64,000 nucleotides of DNA from the NCBI GenBank assembly GCA_051967755.1, contig JBQDYD010000008.1, positions 1 to 64,000 of the forward strand, written 5' to 3'. This document shows, piece by piece, positions 7,860 through 15,606 of the stretch; the stretch's first letter is position 1; the number at the start of each line of letters is the position of its first letter. A program made the translations under genes and the position numbers. Source of the stretch: UBA1672 sp051967755 (GTDB lineage: Bacteria; Pseudomonadota; Alphaproteobacteria; Micavibrionales; Micavibrionaceae). Below the pieces are notes generated by a model. It saw nothing but the letters and a program-made list of their open reading frames with translations. It had not been told where the DNA came from and searched no databases.

Positions 7860-8478
7860 CAACAAACTCCTTTATTTTTTCTGCGCACCATTCTGGATGC
7901 GTCCATGGCATAATATGCCCGCCTCCGATGAGAGTTTTGATAGGAAATCCTGACCATTCCTTTTTCATGAGATTACTATTCAAAATTGGATCGTTATTTC
8001 CGTTAAGGCATAGTACTGGTCCGGAAAGAGTGCTGAGTTCTTTCGCACCGCTGAGCTCACTGAGCCAAATCATACCTTCCTGCAAGCGGTGCAAATTTAA
8101 AGCAGGGTTATCATCCAGGATACCGCATTTTTTCCAGAAGCTTCCCATCTGTGGAATAGGATCGCGCTTAAGCCTTAATCTCATAACTTGCAAAGAACGC
8201 TCATCCGTAAAATGTTTAAAACGATAAAAACCGTTAATGGCGATCAATACGTCAATATCCGGACATTTGTTTTTAAGAGCCCATAAAGTTCCTAAAGAAT
8301 GCGTGACATAGATACGTTTAGCTTTATCAGGCGCTTTATGGTTTTCATTTCTTTTGTCAGGCCCGACAAAACCAAGATTGAGAAAGTGGGAGCGCTGTTC
8401 AGGAAAATATGCACACATTTCATTCCAGAAATCCGGCCCCGTTCCCCAGCCATGTACGAATATATAATGGGTTTTCAA
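7837..8478 (-). CDS. Alpha/beta hydrolase, BioH-like pimeloyl-ACP methyl ester esterase
   Basis: A 213-residue alpha/beta hydrolase. HGWGTGPDFW near the N terminus is the oxyanion loop. The nucleophile elbow is THSLG (unusual in starting with Thr instead of Gly), the acid is probably Asp in LNGNNDPIL and the His is in GGGHIMPWTHPEW. Directly upstream of bioC in the same operon, it is best read as the esterase that removes the methyl from pimeloyl-ACP, a job done by BioH, BioG and other unrelated-looking hydrolases. It is shorter than E. coli BioH and the cap is small. AGAGGAAG precedes ATG 8478. An FNR box centred 65 bases upstream suits the class II spacing with a GATACT -10 at 8510-8515. 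Confidence 0.75.
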   Translation of the reverse strand: MKTHYIFVHGWGTGPDFWNEMCAYFPEQRSHFLNLGFVGPDKRNENHKAPDKAKRIYVTHSLGTLWALKNKCPDIDVLIAINGFYRFKHFTDERSLQVMRLRLKRDPIPQMGSFWKKCGILDDNPALNLHRLQEGMIWLSELSGAKELSTLSGPVLCLNGNNDPILNSNLMKKEWSGFPIKTLIGGGHIMPWTHPEWCAEKIKEFVGGLKLER

Positions 8479-8536
8479 ACTATCTTCCTCTTGTTTTGAG
8501 AATGACAGCAGTATCCGTAAAAATAATTTTATGGAC

Positions 8537-8550
8537 TTGATCTAGATCAA
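8537..8550. promoter_or_regulatory. FNR box TTGATCTAGATCAA (bioH-bioC operon / nrdDG)
   Basis: Perfect FNR palindrome between divergent operons. Rightward a TATACC -10 at 8571-8576 puts the start near 8583, about 40 bases from the box centre. Leftward GATACT (8515-8510) gives about the same distance. Both fit class II activation. Confidence 0.9.
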
Positions 8551-8695
8551 ATTTGAATACCTTTATCTAGTATACCGTTTTATATGTGGCCACAATATAT
8601 AGTGGTTTTGTAGAATTCTTCCTCCGCACCTCCTTCTGAGGGGCAAGGTTTCAAAATTCTTAATTTCATACGTATCTCAACAAAGGAGAAAGACC

Positions 8696-10741
8696 ATGTC
8701 TGATATTTCTGCTGCTGCTTCAGCACCTTCCAAACAATTTGATGATAATAATATTGTTTCATTATCGCCTTCGCATCCAGCGAATCCGAATACGGATCAT
8801 ATTACGACGCTTTTTGGCGGAACAGACGTGGATTGCTCCGAGGCTATCAGCGAATATATCTCAGGCTCTGATTGGCGAATCAAGGCCAATGCCAATACCG
8901 GTTATTCCAATGCTGGCTTGATTAATAACGTGGCTGGTAAAGTTATTGCTAATTTTTGGCTGGATGAGGTTTACTCTCCTGAGGAAGGTCAGGCTCACCG
9001 TAATGGCGATATTCATATACATGACCTTGACTGTTTGACCGGTTATTGTGCCGGATGGTCTTTGCGTGCGCTTTTGAATGACGGGTTTAACGGAGTTGGA
9101 GGGCGAGTTTCATCCCGCCCGCCGCGTCATTTCCGTGAAGCTTTAGGGCAGATGAGCAATTTCCTTGGCATTCTTCAATCCGAATGGGCTGGCGCGCAGG
9201 CTTTTAGTTCTTTCGATACTTACCTTGCACCCTATGTCTTTTACGATCAACTTTCATTTAAGGAAGTCAAAAAAGCGATTCGTCAGTTCGTTTATAATTT
9301 AAATGTTCCGGCGCGTTGGGGGCAATCACCATTCACCAATATCACGCTGGATATTACGGTGCCGGAAGACTTGCAAAACCAAATTCCAACGTATAACGAT
9401 CTTCATCTCTTTAAGGATATTGAAAACGATGATTTGCTGTTAAAGGCACAGCAACGCGATATGGGTGTGCGTAGCCTTGAAGATCTGAGCTTTAAGCATT
9501 TCGTGCCAGAAATGGAGATGATTAACATTGCCTATTACGAAGTGATGACCGAAGGTGATTCAACTGGACAGCCTTTTACGTTTCCAATTCCAACAGTGAA
9601 TATCACTGAAGATTTTGACTGGGATAGCAAGGTTGCTTCCGCCATTTTTGAAAACACAGCTAAAGTCGGATCTTCCTATTTTCAAAATTTTGTCGGCTCA
9701 CAATTTATTGTTGACCCTGAAACCGGTGAACGCAAACGCAACCCAGAAGCCTATTCTCCCGGTGCCGTGCGTTCCATGTGTTGCCGTCTGCAATTGGATT
9801 TACGAGAGCTTTTAAAACGCGGAAACGGTTTGTTTGGTTCTGCAGAAATGACGGGATCTATCGGCGTTGTGACGCTCAACATGGCGCGTCTTGGTTACCG
9901 TTTTAAAGGCGATTTCGACGGGTTGATGGCTGAGGTTGACCGCCTGATGGATATCGGAAAATCAACGTTGGAGAAAAAACGAATATTCTCCCAGAAAATG
10001 TATGATCGTGGGCTTTACCCCTATACATCCCGTTATCTTCCGTTCTTCCGCAACCATTTCTCTACGATCGGCGTGAACGGTATGAACGAGATGGTGCGCA
10101 ACTTCACTGAAGATCAGCACGATATTACCGATGAGCAAGGCATACAGCTTAGCCTCGATATTTTGGAACATATGCGCCAAAAGCTTGTCGGTTATCAGGA
10201 AGAAACCGGAAATCTCTATAATCTGGAGGCCACGCCGGCAGAGGGCACGACATATCGTTTTGCCAAGGAAGACGCCAAACGCTATGACGACATCATTCAG
10301 GCTGGGTTCGGAGAGAATATCTATTACACGAATTCTTCCCAAATCCCGGCTGATCACACCGAAGATCCATTCGAGGCTTTGGAGTTGCAAAACCGTCTGC
10401 AATGTAAATATACGGGCGGTACGGTGCTACATCTTTACATGAATGAAAAGCTCAGCAGTGCCGAGGCCTGTAAGCAGTTTGTTAAGAAAGTGATCGGTAA
10501 TTATCAACTGCCTTATATTACCGTAACGCCCGTTTTCTCCGTGTGTGATACGCATGGTTACCTGAACGGTGAGCAGCCCGAATGCCCAACATGCCATGAA
10601 AAAACAAAAGTCTGGACACGCGTGATGGGTTATTTCCGCCCCGTAGACAGCTTTAACAAGGGTAAGCAAGGCGAACACCGTGAACGCAAACACTTCAAGG
10701 AAGATTGGGTTGATACAGGTAATCTATTCTCAGGCGTATAA
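8696..10741 (+). CDS. nrdD: Anaerobic ribonucleoside-triphosphate reductase
   Basis: A 681-residue class III (glycyl-radical) ribonucleotide reductase that makes dNTPs without oxygen. The N terminus lacks a clear ATP-cone and moves straight into the catalytic barrel. IHIHDLDCLTGYCAGWSL and AVRSMCCRLQLDL hold the active-site cysteines. The C terminus has the zinc site (CDTHGYLNGEQPECPTC) and the radical loop RVMGYFRPV with the glycyl radical Gly645. AAAGGAG lies upstream of ATG 8696. nrdG follows 3 bases after the stop. The FNR box at 8537-8550 gives a leader of about 110 bases. It replaces oxygen-dependent class I reductase under anoxia. Confidence 0.95.
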   Translation: MSDISAAASAPSKQFDDNNIVSLSPSHPANPNTDHITTLFGGTDVDCSEAISEYISGSDWRIKANANTGYSNAGLINNVAGKVIANFWLDEVYSPEEGQAHRNGDIHIHDLDCLTGYCAGWSLRALLNDGFNGVGGRVSSRPPRHFREALGQMSNFLGILQSEWAGAQAFSSFDTYLAPYVFYDQLSFKEVKKAIRQFVYNLNVPARWGQSPFTNITLDITVPEDLQNQIPTYNDLHLFKDIENDDLLLKAQQRDMGVRSLEDLSFKHFVPEMEMINIAYYEVMTEGDSTGQPFTFPIPTVNITEDFDWDSKVASAIFENTAKVGSSYFQNFVGSQFIVDPETGERKRNPEAYSPGAVRSMCCRLQLDLRELLKRGNGLFGSAEMTGSIGVVTLNMARLGYRFKGDFDGLMAEVDRLMDIGKSTLEKKRIFSQKMYDRGLYPYTSRYLPFFRNHFSTIGVNGMNEMVRNFTEDQHDITDEQGIQLSLDILEHMRQKLVGYQEETGNLYNLEATPAEGTTYRFAKEDAKRYDDIIQAGFGENIYYTNSSQIPADHTEDPFEALELQNRLQCKYTGGTVLHLYMNEKLSSAEACKQFVKKVIGNYQLPYITVTPVFSVCDTHGYLNGEQPECPTCHEKTKVWTRVMGYFRPVDSFNKGKQGEHRERKHFKEDWVDTGNLFSGV

Positions 10742-10744
10742 ACC

Positions 10745-11524
10745 ATGACACTTGCTCTAAAAGAAAAAAAGAAGACAGAAAGGAAGGAAGCCATACCCCC
10801 TGCTACAAAGCAGGGGGCGCTGCCCATTTATTCCGTCACACCCTTTACAATGCTTGATTTTCCAGAGCGCACAGCCTGCATTATCTGGTTTTCAGGATGT
10901 AATATGCGTTGCTCTTATTGCCACAACCCGCAAATTGTTAAGGGAAAAGGACGCGGAGATGTCGGACAGGTTCTGGATTTTTTGAAAAAACGCCAAGGAT
11001 TGTTAGACGGTGTTGTGCTTTCAGGCGGCGAAGCCTCTGCCTATCCCGGTTTGCCGGATTTTATCAGACAGGTAAAAACACTTGGTTATGCTATAAAGCT
11101 CGATACCAATGGTCTGCGCCCCGATATTATTGAAGAGTTTTTGATACAGGGTTTTCTGGATTACATTGCACTTGATTATAAAGCCCCGCCCCATAAATTC
11201 AAGAAAGTCACTGGCGTTGATAAATATGGCGAATTCACCAAAACGCTTGATCTTTTATGTGCGCAAGAAACAGTACCGTTTGAGGTGCGCACCACTGTTC
11301 ACACGGATCTGATGGATGAAGAAGATATCAGTGACATTATCCACGACCTTGAAAATCGTGGTTATCAGGGCAGGCACGCCATACAGAACTTTACCCATAG
11401 CGATGATCGCCCGACGCTTGGCTTTATGCGTAAACAAGAGCGCGTCCTGAATACGGAGATTCTATACATTCCTACAAATTTTACTTTGGAATTTCGAAAT
11501 TTTAAAAAGCCTGATTTCTTATGA
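10745..11524 (+). CDS. nrdG: NrdD-activating radical SAM protein
   Basis: A 259-residue radical SAM enzyme that would generate the glycyl radical on NrdD. CNMRCSYC is the CxxxCxxC cluster motif binding the [4Fe-4S]. SGGEASAYPGL is the GGE motif contacting SAM. It is longer than the E. coli NrdG (about 154 residues) and closer in size to PflA-type activases, as seen in many proteobacterial NrdG. The coding end overlaps convergently with nsrR by 6 bases. Confidence 0.92.
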   Translation: MTLALKEKKKTERKEAIPPATKQGALPIYSVTPFTMLDFPERTACIIWFSGCNMRCSYCHNPQIVKGKGRGDVGQVLDFLKKRQGLLDGVVLSGGEASAYPGLPDFIRQVKTLGYAIKLDTNGLRPDIIEEFLIQGFLDYIALDYKAPPHKFKKVTGVDKYGEFTKTLDLLCAQETVPFEVRTTVHTDLMDEEDISDIIHDLENRGYQGRHAIQNFTHSDDRPTLGFMRKQERVLNTEILYIPTNFTLEFRNFKKPDFL

Positions 11525-11917
11525 AACAGTATCACTGAGCGTATGTTGATTGAGGGTGTTTATAAATTCATTGCTGGCATCAAACAAATAATGCTTCAGA
11601 TTGCAGGTCTGCGTCACACGGCAGGTATTTGTTTCTGCATCAAAGCATTCCACCATGAACATGTTCGGCTCCAGCTGCTTTACAATATCGCCAAGTCGCA
11701 GGTCTTGCGCGCCTTCGGCAAGCCGGATGCCGCCGCCTTTGCCCTTGCTGGTTTCAATGTATCCAAGCTGTGAGAGGCGGTGCACGATTTTAACCAGATG
11801 GTTGCGGGAAATTTTATAATATTCGGAAATCTCCTTCACGCTGGATAGCTCATCAGGGCGCGCGGCCAGATACATCAGGCAACGCAGGCCATAATCGGTA
11901 AATCGTGTTAACTGCAT
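11519..11917 (-). CDS. nsrR: Rrf2-family NO-sensing repressor NsrR
   Basis: A 132-residue Rrf2 regulator. I start at ATG 11917 (MQLTRFTDYGLRCLMYLA), the standard NsrR opening, and not at the upstream codon 11986. The winged helix (EISEYYKISRNHLVKIVHRL) lies at about 25-50. Cluster ligands are three cysteines in VECFDAETNTCRVTQTCNL, spaced C-x7-C-x5-C. NsrR holds an Fe-S cluster that NO destroys, releasing repression. It is divergent from hmp, its classic target, with about 100 bases between them. Confidence 0.9.
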   Translation of the reverse strand: MQLTRFTDYGLRCLMYLAARPDELSSVKEISEYYKISRNHLVKIVHRLSQLGYIETSKGKGGGIRLAEGAQDLRLGDIVKQLEPNMFMVECFDAETNTCRVTQTCNLKHYLFDASNEFINTLNQHTLSDTVS

Positions 11918-11974
11918 AATCCTGTACTCATCATAATATTTATTGCGGACTGGGTTGCAAAATTGGCTGCGCTC

Positions 11975-11998
11975 TATAATATACATACAAAATACATA
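11975..11998. promoter_or_regulatory. Candidate NsrR operator / hmp promoter
   Basis: TATAAT at 11975-11980 is followed by ATACATA at 11981-11987 and again at 11992-11998, an 11-bp direct repeat 20 bases before hmp. AT-rich half-sites with 11-bp spacing would suit an Rrf2 dimer, but the site is not the usual inverted repeat, and no well-placed -35 is visible. Confidence 0.4.
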
Positions 11999-12017
11999 TT
12001 AAGAAAGGCAATTCCCC

Positions 12018-13253
12018 ATGCTGTCACAACAAACCATTGATATCGTCAAATCCACGGCTCCCGTTTTGAATGAACATGGCGAAACGCTGACCAAGCATTT
12101 TTACAAACGTATGTTCAGCCATAACCCGGAAGTTGCTCCGTTTTTCAATCCAGCCAATCAGGCGGGCGGGACGCAGCAACGCGCATTGGCGGCAGCCATT
12201 TGCGCGTACGCAGACAATATCGACAATCTGGAAGTCTTGGGCGGTGCGGTGGAATTGATCGCGCATAAACATGCCTCATTGATGATTAAGCCAGAGCATT
12301 ATCCGATTGTCGGTGAAAACCTCTTGGCCTCCATCCGCGTAGTGCTCGGCGAAGGCGCAACCGACGATGTAATCAACGCGTGGGGTGAGGCCTATGGTTT
12401 TCTGGCTGATATTCTGATCGGGCGGGAAAAGCAGCTTTATGATGAGAATGCAAACAAAACCGGTGGCTGGGAAGGTTTCCGTGACTTTGTGGTCGAGCGC
12501 AAAGAAAAGGAAAGCAGCATCATTACGTCATTTTATCTGAAGCCCAAAGATGGCGGCGCTTTGCCGTCCTATATGGCGGGACAGTATATTACCGTGCGGA
12601 TGCCGACAAAAGACGGATCGACCACCATGCGCAATTACAGCCTGTCCGACAAACCCGGGCAGGATTATTTCCGTATCAGCGTGAAGCGTGAGGTTGGCAC
12701 AAAGGCTGAAACACCGAAAGGATTTGTATCCAATACATTGCACGATGATATCAATGTTGGTAACACACTGGAGATCGGGCCGCCGTGCGGCGAGTTCTTC
12801 CTCAACACGAATGACAAACATGAACGTCCACTGGTTTTGCTGGCGGCGGGAGTTGGTATCACGCCGATCCTCAGTATTTTGCAAACCGCACTGGAAGTTA
12901 TGCCGGATCGTGAAATTATTCTGATCCATGGGTGTTTGAACAAGGATGTGCAGCCGTTTAAAGGTACGATTGATACGTTGGCAGAAAAACATGGAAACCT
13001 GACCGCTCATTACCGCTACAGCAAGCCCACAGGCAGTGAAGACAAGGCGGATGACAATTGCTCTGGCGGATTTGTCGATTCCACGTTGATTGAAAGCCTC
13101 GTACCATCACGCCATGCGGATTATTATTTCTGTGGCCCAAAACCCTTCATGGTGAATATCTATCATGAGCTTCTGGCTTGGGGTATTCCCGGTAATCAGG
13201 TGCATTTCGAATTCTTCGGGCCGTGGGAAGATCTGGAGCGAAAAGCGGCCTGA
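12018..13253 (+). CDS. hmp: Flavohaemoprotein, nitric oxide dioxygenase/reductase
   Basis: A 411-residue Hmp. The globin domain covers about 1-140 (conserved HYPIVGENLL after the proximal His region HKHASLMIKPEHY). The FAD domain is at about 150-260 with RNYSLSDKPG as the FAD-binding RxYS motif, and the NAD domain at about 265-405 (LLAAGVGITPILSIL, YYFCGPKPFM). It turns NO into nitrate with oxygen or to N2O slowly without. AAGAAAGG precedes ATG 12018. Divergent nsrR next door makes the regulation clear. The length is normal. Confidence 0.96.
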   Translation: MLSQQTIDIVKSTAPVLNEHGETLTKHFYKRMFSHNPEVAPFFNPANQAGGTQQRALAAAICAYADNIDNLEVLGGAVELIAHKHASLMIKPEHYPIVGENLLASIRVVLGEGATDDVINAWGEAYGFLADILIGREKQLYDENANKTGGWEGFRDFVVERKEKESSIITSFYLKPKDGGALPSYMAGQYITVRMPTKDGSTTMRNYSLSDKPGQDYFRISVKREVGTKAETPKGFVSNTLHDDINVGNTLEIGPPCGEFFLNTNDKHERPLVLLAAGVGITPILSILQTALEVMPDREIILIHGCLNKDVQPFKGTIDTLAEKHGNLTAHYRYSKPTGSEDKADDNCSGGFVDSTLIESLVPSRHADYYFCGPKPFMVNIYHELLAWGIPGNQVHFEFFGPWEDLERKAA

Positions 13254-13281
13254 CCAAAGCCTGCGGAAAGGAGGAAATATT

Positions 13282-13605
13282 ATGGCCTTACCACATGCAA
13301 AACCTGGGGAAAGCGTTAATTTAAATCCTTTGGGGGAGGCACTGAAAGATGCCAGAACTCAAGCCATTATCAAGACTGATAGTTTTGAGGCTATTCGCCT
13401 CGTTCTTCAGGCAGGCACTGAAATCCCGTCACACAAAGTTCCTGGGAAAATTACGCTGCACTGTCTTGAGGGGCTCGTATCACTTGGGCTGACAGGATCC
13501 GCTATTAATTTGCGTGCCGGTGAATGGCTGTATTTGAATGGCGGAGAGCCCCATTCCGTAAAAGCGGAAGAAGATTCTTCGCTTCTGCTCACAATTATTC
13601 TTTAG
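13282..13605 (+). CDS. Small cupin protein
   Basis: A 107-residue single-domain cupin. I start at ATG 13282, preceded by AAAGGAGG, and not the earlier frame start 13165 inside hmp. The first cupin motif is degenerate (EIPSHKVPGKITLHCLEG) and the second is INLRAGEWLYLNGGEPHSV with one His retained. Such proteins are common beside hmp or nar genes and often bind a metal, but the function is unknown. It is 28 bases after hmp and so probably co-transcribed with it under NsrR. Confidence 0.8.
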   Translation: MALPHAKPGESVNLNPLGEALKDARTQAIIKTDSFEAIRLVLQAGTEIPSHKVPGKITLHCLEGLVSLGLTGSAINLRAGEWLYLNGGEPHSVKAEEDSSLLLTIIL

Positions 13606-13616
13606 CCATAAGAAAT

Positions 13617-13630
13617 TTGATCTGGATCAA
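13617..13630 (+). promoter_or_regulatory. FNR box TTGATCTGGATCAA (ribB-ribH)
   Basis: One mismatch to dyad symmetry in the spacer only. Its centre is 40.5 bases before the ribB ATG. A -10-like TTTGAT at 13653-13658 would start the mRNA at or next to that ATG. Confidence 0.88.
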
Positions 13631-13663
13631 GGCTTTGAAGCGTTTTTCTGTTTTTGATAACGT

Positions 13664-14290
13664 ATGAAAACAAAACTAGCATCCGTGAAAGATATTATAG
13701 AGGATCTGCGTAAAGAACGCATGATCATACTGGTCGATGATGAACGCCGGGAGAATGAAGGAGATCTTGTTATTCCGGCCTCCATCGCTACGCCGGAGCG
13801 TATTAATTTTATGGCCACACATGGGCGTGGGCTGATCTGTCTGGCGATGAGCGCCGATAATATTGATCGCCTTGGCCTGTCCATGATGACGGATAACAAT
13901 GATTGCAAACTCGGCACGGCTTTTACTATCTCCATAGACGCAAGGGACAATACCACGACAGGCATTTCTGCTTATGACCGTTCTCATACGGTCCGTCTGG
14001 CAGCCAACCCACAAAGCAGCCACAGCGATTTTCGTATCCCCGGTCATATTTTTCCCTTATGCGCCTGCAAAGGTGGTGTTCTAGAGCGCGCCGGTCATAC
14101 AGAGGCTTCTGTAGAATTATCACGCTTAGCAGGCTTTGGTGAAGCCGCTGTTATATGCGAAATTATGAAAGATGACGGCACAATGGCACGCTTGCCTGAC
14201 CTGATAAAGTTTGCAGAACGACACAATCTGCATATTGCAAGCATCAGTGACGTTATTGATTACGTTCATCAGAAAAGGAGCGCTGCATGA
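13664..14290 (+). CDS. ribB: 3,4-dihydroxy-2-butanone-4-phosphate synthase
   Basis: A 208-residue RibB that converts ribulose 5-phosphate to the four-carbon precursor of riboflavin. VDDERRENEGD is the signature acidic loop, ATHGRGLICLAM follows, and GHIFPLCACKGGVLERAGHTE carries the catalytic region. It is stand-alone, without the GTP cyclohydrolase II (RibA) half. No ribosome-binding site precedes ATG 13664. Homology requires a start upstream of IEDLRKERM, and the FNR box geometry puts the mRNA start at this ATG, suggesting a leaderless message. It overlaps ribH by ATGA. ribA, ribD and ribE are absent here, so this is an extra dose of two steps. Confidence 0.92.
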   Translation: MKTKLASVKDIIEDLRKERMIILVDDERRENEGDLVIPASIATPERINFMATHGRGLICLAMSADNIDRLGLSMMTDNNDCKLGTAFTISIDARDNTTTGISAYDRSHTVRLAANPQSSHSDFRIPGHIFPLCACKGGVLERAGHTEASVELSRLAGFGEAAVICEIMKDDGTMARLPDLIKFAERHNLHIASISDVIDYVHQKRSAA

Positions 14291-14724
14291 GCAAGATCCT
14301 TATCATTGAGGCCTGCTTTTACCAGGACATTGCCACCCTGTTAAGGGAAGGCGCCATCGACGTGTTGAATAAGCAAGGGCATGAATATGAGATTGAAACT
14401 GTTCCGGGGGCGCTGGAAATCCCGGCAGCATTAAATTTCTTAATATCCAGCAAGAAAAATTACGATGCCTATGTCGTTCTGGGCTGCGTTATTCGCGGCG
14501 AAACTTCCCATTACGATATTGTCTGCAATGAAAGCGCGCGGGGCGTTTATGATTTGGTTCTAAAACATAGTCTGGCCTTAGGCAACGGCATCCTCACCGT
14601 TGAAAATAAAGATCAGGCTATAGCACGCGCAGACCCGCAAAAGAAGAACAAAGGGGGCGATGCCGCCAAAGCCGCGCTACATATGCTTGCGCTTAAACAA
14701 AGAGCTTTTAGTCCCGTATCTTGA
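14287..14724 (+). CDS. ribH: 6,7-dimethyl-8-ribityllumazine synthase
   Basis: A 145-residue lumazine synthase, the penultimate riboflavin enzyme, which uses the RibB product. The GALEIPAALNFL segment and the signature GCVIRGETSHYDIVCNE (with catalytic His) are intact. It starts at an ATGA overlap with ribB. Its TGA stop lies inside the FNR box of the next gene (14721-14734). Together with ribB it would raise flavin supply for the flavoproteins and FMN/FAD-dependent enzymes of the island under anoxia, by inference. Confidence 0.93.
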   Translation: MSKILIIEACFYQDIATLLREGAIDVLNKQGHEYEIETVPGALEIPAALNFLISSKKNYDAYVVLGCVIRGETSHYDIVCNESARGVYDLVLKHSLALGNGILTVENKDQAIARADPQKKNKGGDAAKAALHMLALKQRAFSPVS

Positions 14725-14734
14725 TTCAAATCAA
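14721..14734 (+). promoter_or_regulatory. FNR box TTGATTCAAATCAA (carbonic anhydrase)
   Basis: Perfect half-sites, centre 59.5 bases before the ATG at 14787, overlapping the ribH stop codon. The expected transcription start is near 14769. Confidence 0.88.
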
Positions 14735-14786
14735 TGGCACATACCCAGATTTTCCTTCAAAATAAACAATAAGAAAGGATGGTTTG

Positions 14787-15527
14787 ATGCCCTATCAAAA
14801 GCTGATTAAAGGTTTCGCAAAATTCAAAGAAGATTATTTCCAATCTGATAGACGGGATGAGTATCAGAAACTGGTTGAGGAAGGGCAGAAACCCGAGACA
14901 CTGGTGATTGCCTGTTCGGATTCGCGTATAGATCCAGCTATTCTGACGCACAGCGATCCCGGTGAGTTTTTTGCCGTTCGTAATGTGGCCGCACTAGTGC
15001 CCCCATATAACAACGGCGGACTATTGCGCGGAACGAGTTCTGCCATAGAGTATGCCGTTCGGCAATTGCAAGTAAAACATATTGTTATTCTGGGTCATGC
15101 GGGGTGTGGCGGCATCAATGCGCTGGCGACTGGAAATTATCAAGCCACTGAGCACCATAGCTTTCAATTCCTTCATCACTGGTTGTGCATCGCAGGAGAC
15201 GCCAAAGACGCTATTGATCAAAAATTAAAAAATGCAGATGATGCGGAGAAAACAAAAGCTCTGGAACAGGCCTCCATCATCGTTTCTCTTGAAAATCTTC
15301 TCAGTTTTCCCTGGATCAAAGCCAGATATGATAGCGGTGACCTTCACATTCATGGTTGGTATTTTGATATGAAAGCGGGCAATCTTCTGGAATACAATGC
15401 AGAAAGAGCCTCATTTGAAGATGTTACGGATCACTCATTAAGCGCCATTAAGCTTGGAAACACGGATCATCTTGAGCATTTTCTCAAAGATTATTCAAAG
15501 AACTGCAAGTGCAAAACACCGGCTTGA
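14787..15527 (+). CDS. Beta-class carbonic anhydrase
   Basis: A 246-residue beta-carbonic anhydrase interconverting CO2 and bicarbonate. Zinc ligands are visible: Cys in VIACSDSRIDP with the Asp-Arg dyad, and His and Cys in GHAGCGGINAL. The ATG at 14787 has AAAGGA 8 bases upstream; a TTG one codon earlier is less likely. It has its own FNR box. Bicarbonate supply for carboxylations or pH control during nitrate respiration is an inference. The C-terminal KNCKCKTPA tail is cysteine-bearing but short. Confidence 0.93.
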   Translation: MPYQKLIKGFAKFKEDYFQSDRRDEYQKLVEEGQKPETLVIACSDSRIDPAILTHSDPGEFFAVRNVAALVPPYNNGGLLRGTSSAIEYAVRQLQVKHIVILGHAGCGGINALATGNYQATEHHSFQFLHHWLCIAGDAKDAIDQKLKNADDAEKTKALEQASIIVSLENLLSFPWIKARYDSGDLHIHGWYFDMKAGNLLEYNAERASFEDVTDHSLSAIKLGNTDHLEHFLKDYSKNCKCKTPA

Positions 15528-15537
15528 TTCAGGTCAA
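15524..15537 (+). promoter_or_regulatory. FNR box TTGATTCAGGTCAA (porin)
   Basis: One mismatch in the right half-site (GTCAA for ATCAA). It overlaps the carbonic anhydrase stop and its centre is 76.5 bases before the porin ATG. Confidence 0.8.
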
Positions 15538-15606
15538 GGATCATCTGCTGTGCAGCCATCATTCTTGGGAGGAATTAACCGTTTCGTCCAATGAAAGGTA
15601 CGTACG

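Noticed and set aside
11981..11998. Palindromic NsrR box before hmp
   Set aside because: Checked by reverse complement: it is a direct repeat of ATACATA, not an inverted repeat, so only a low-confidence operator is listed.
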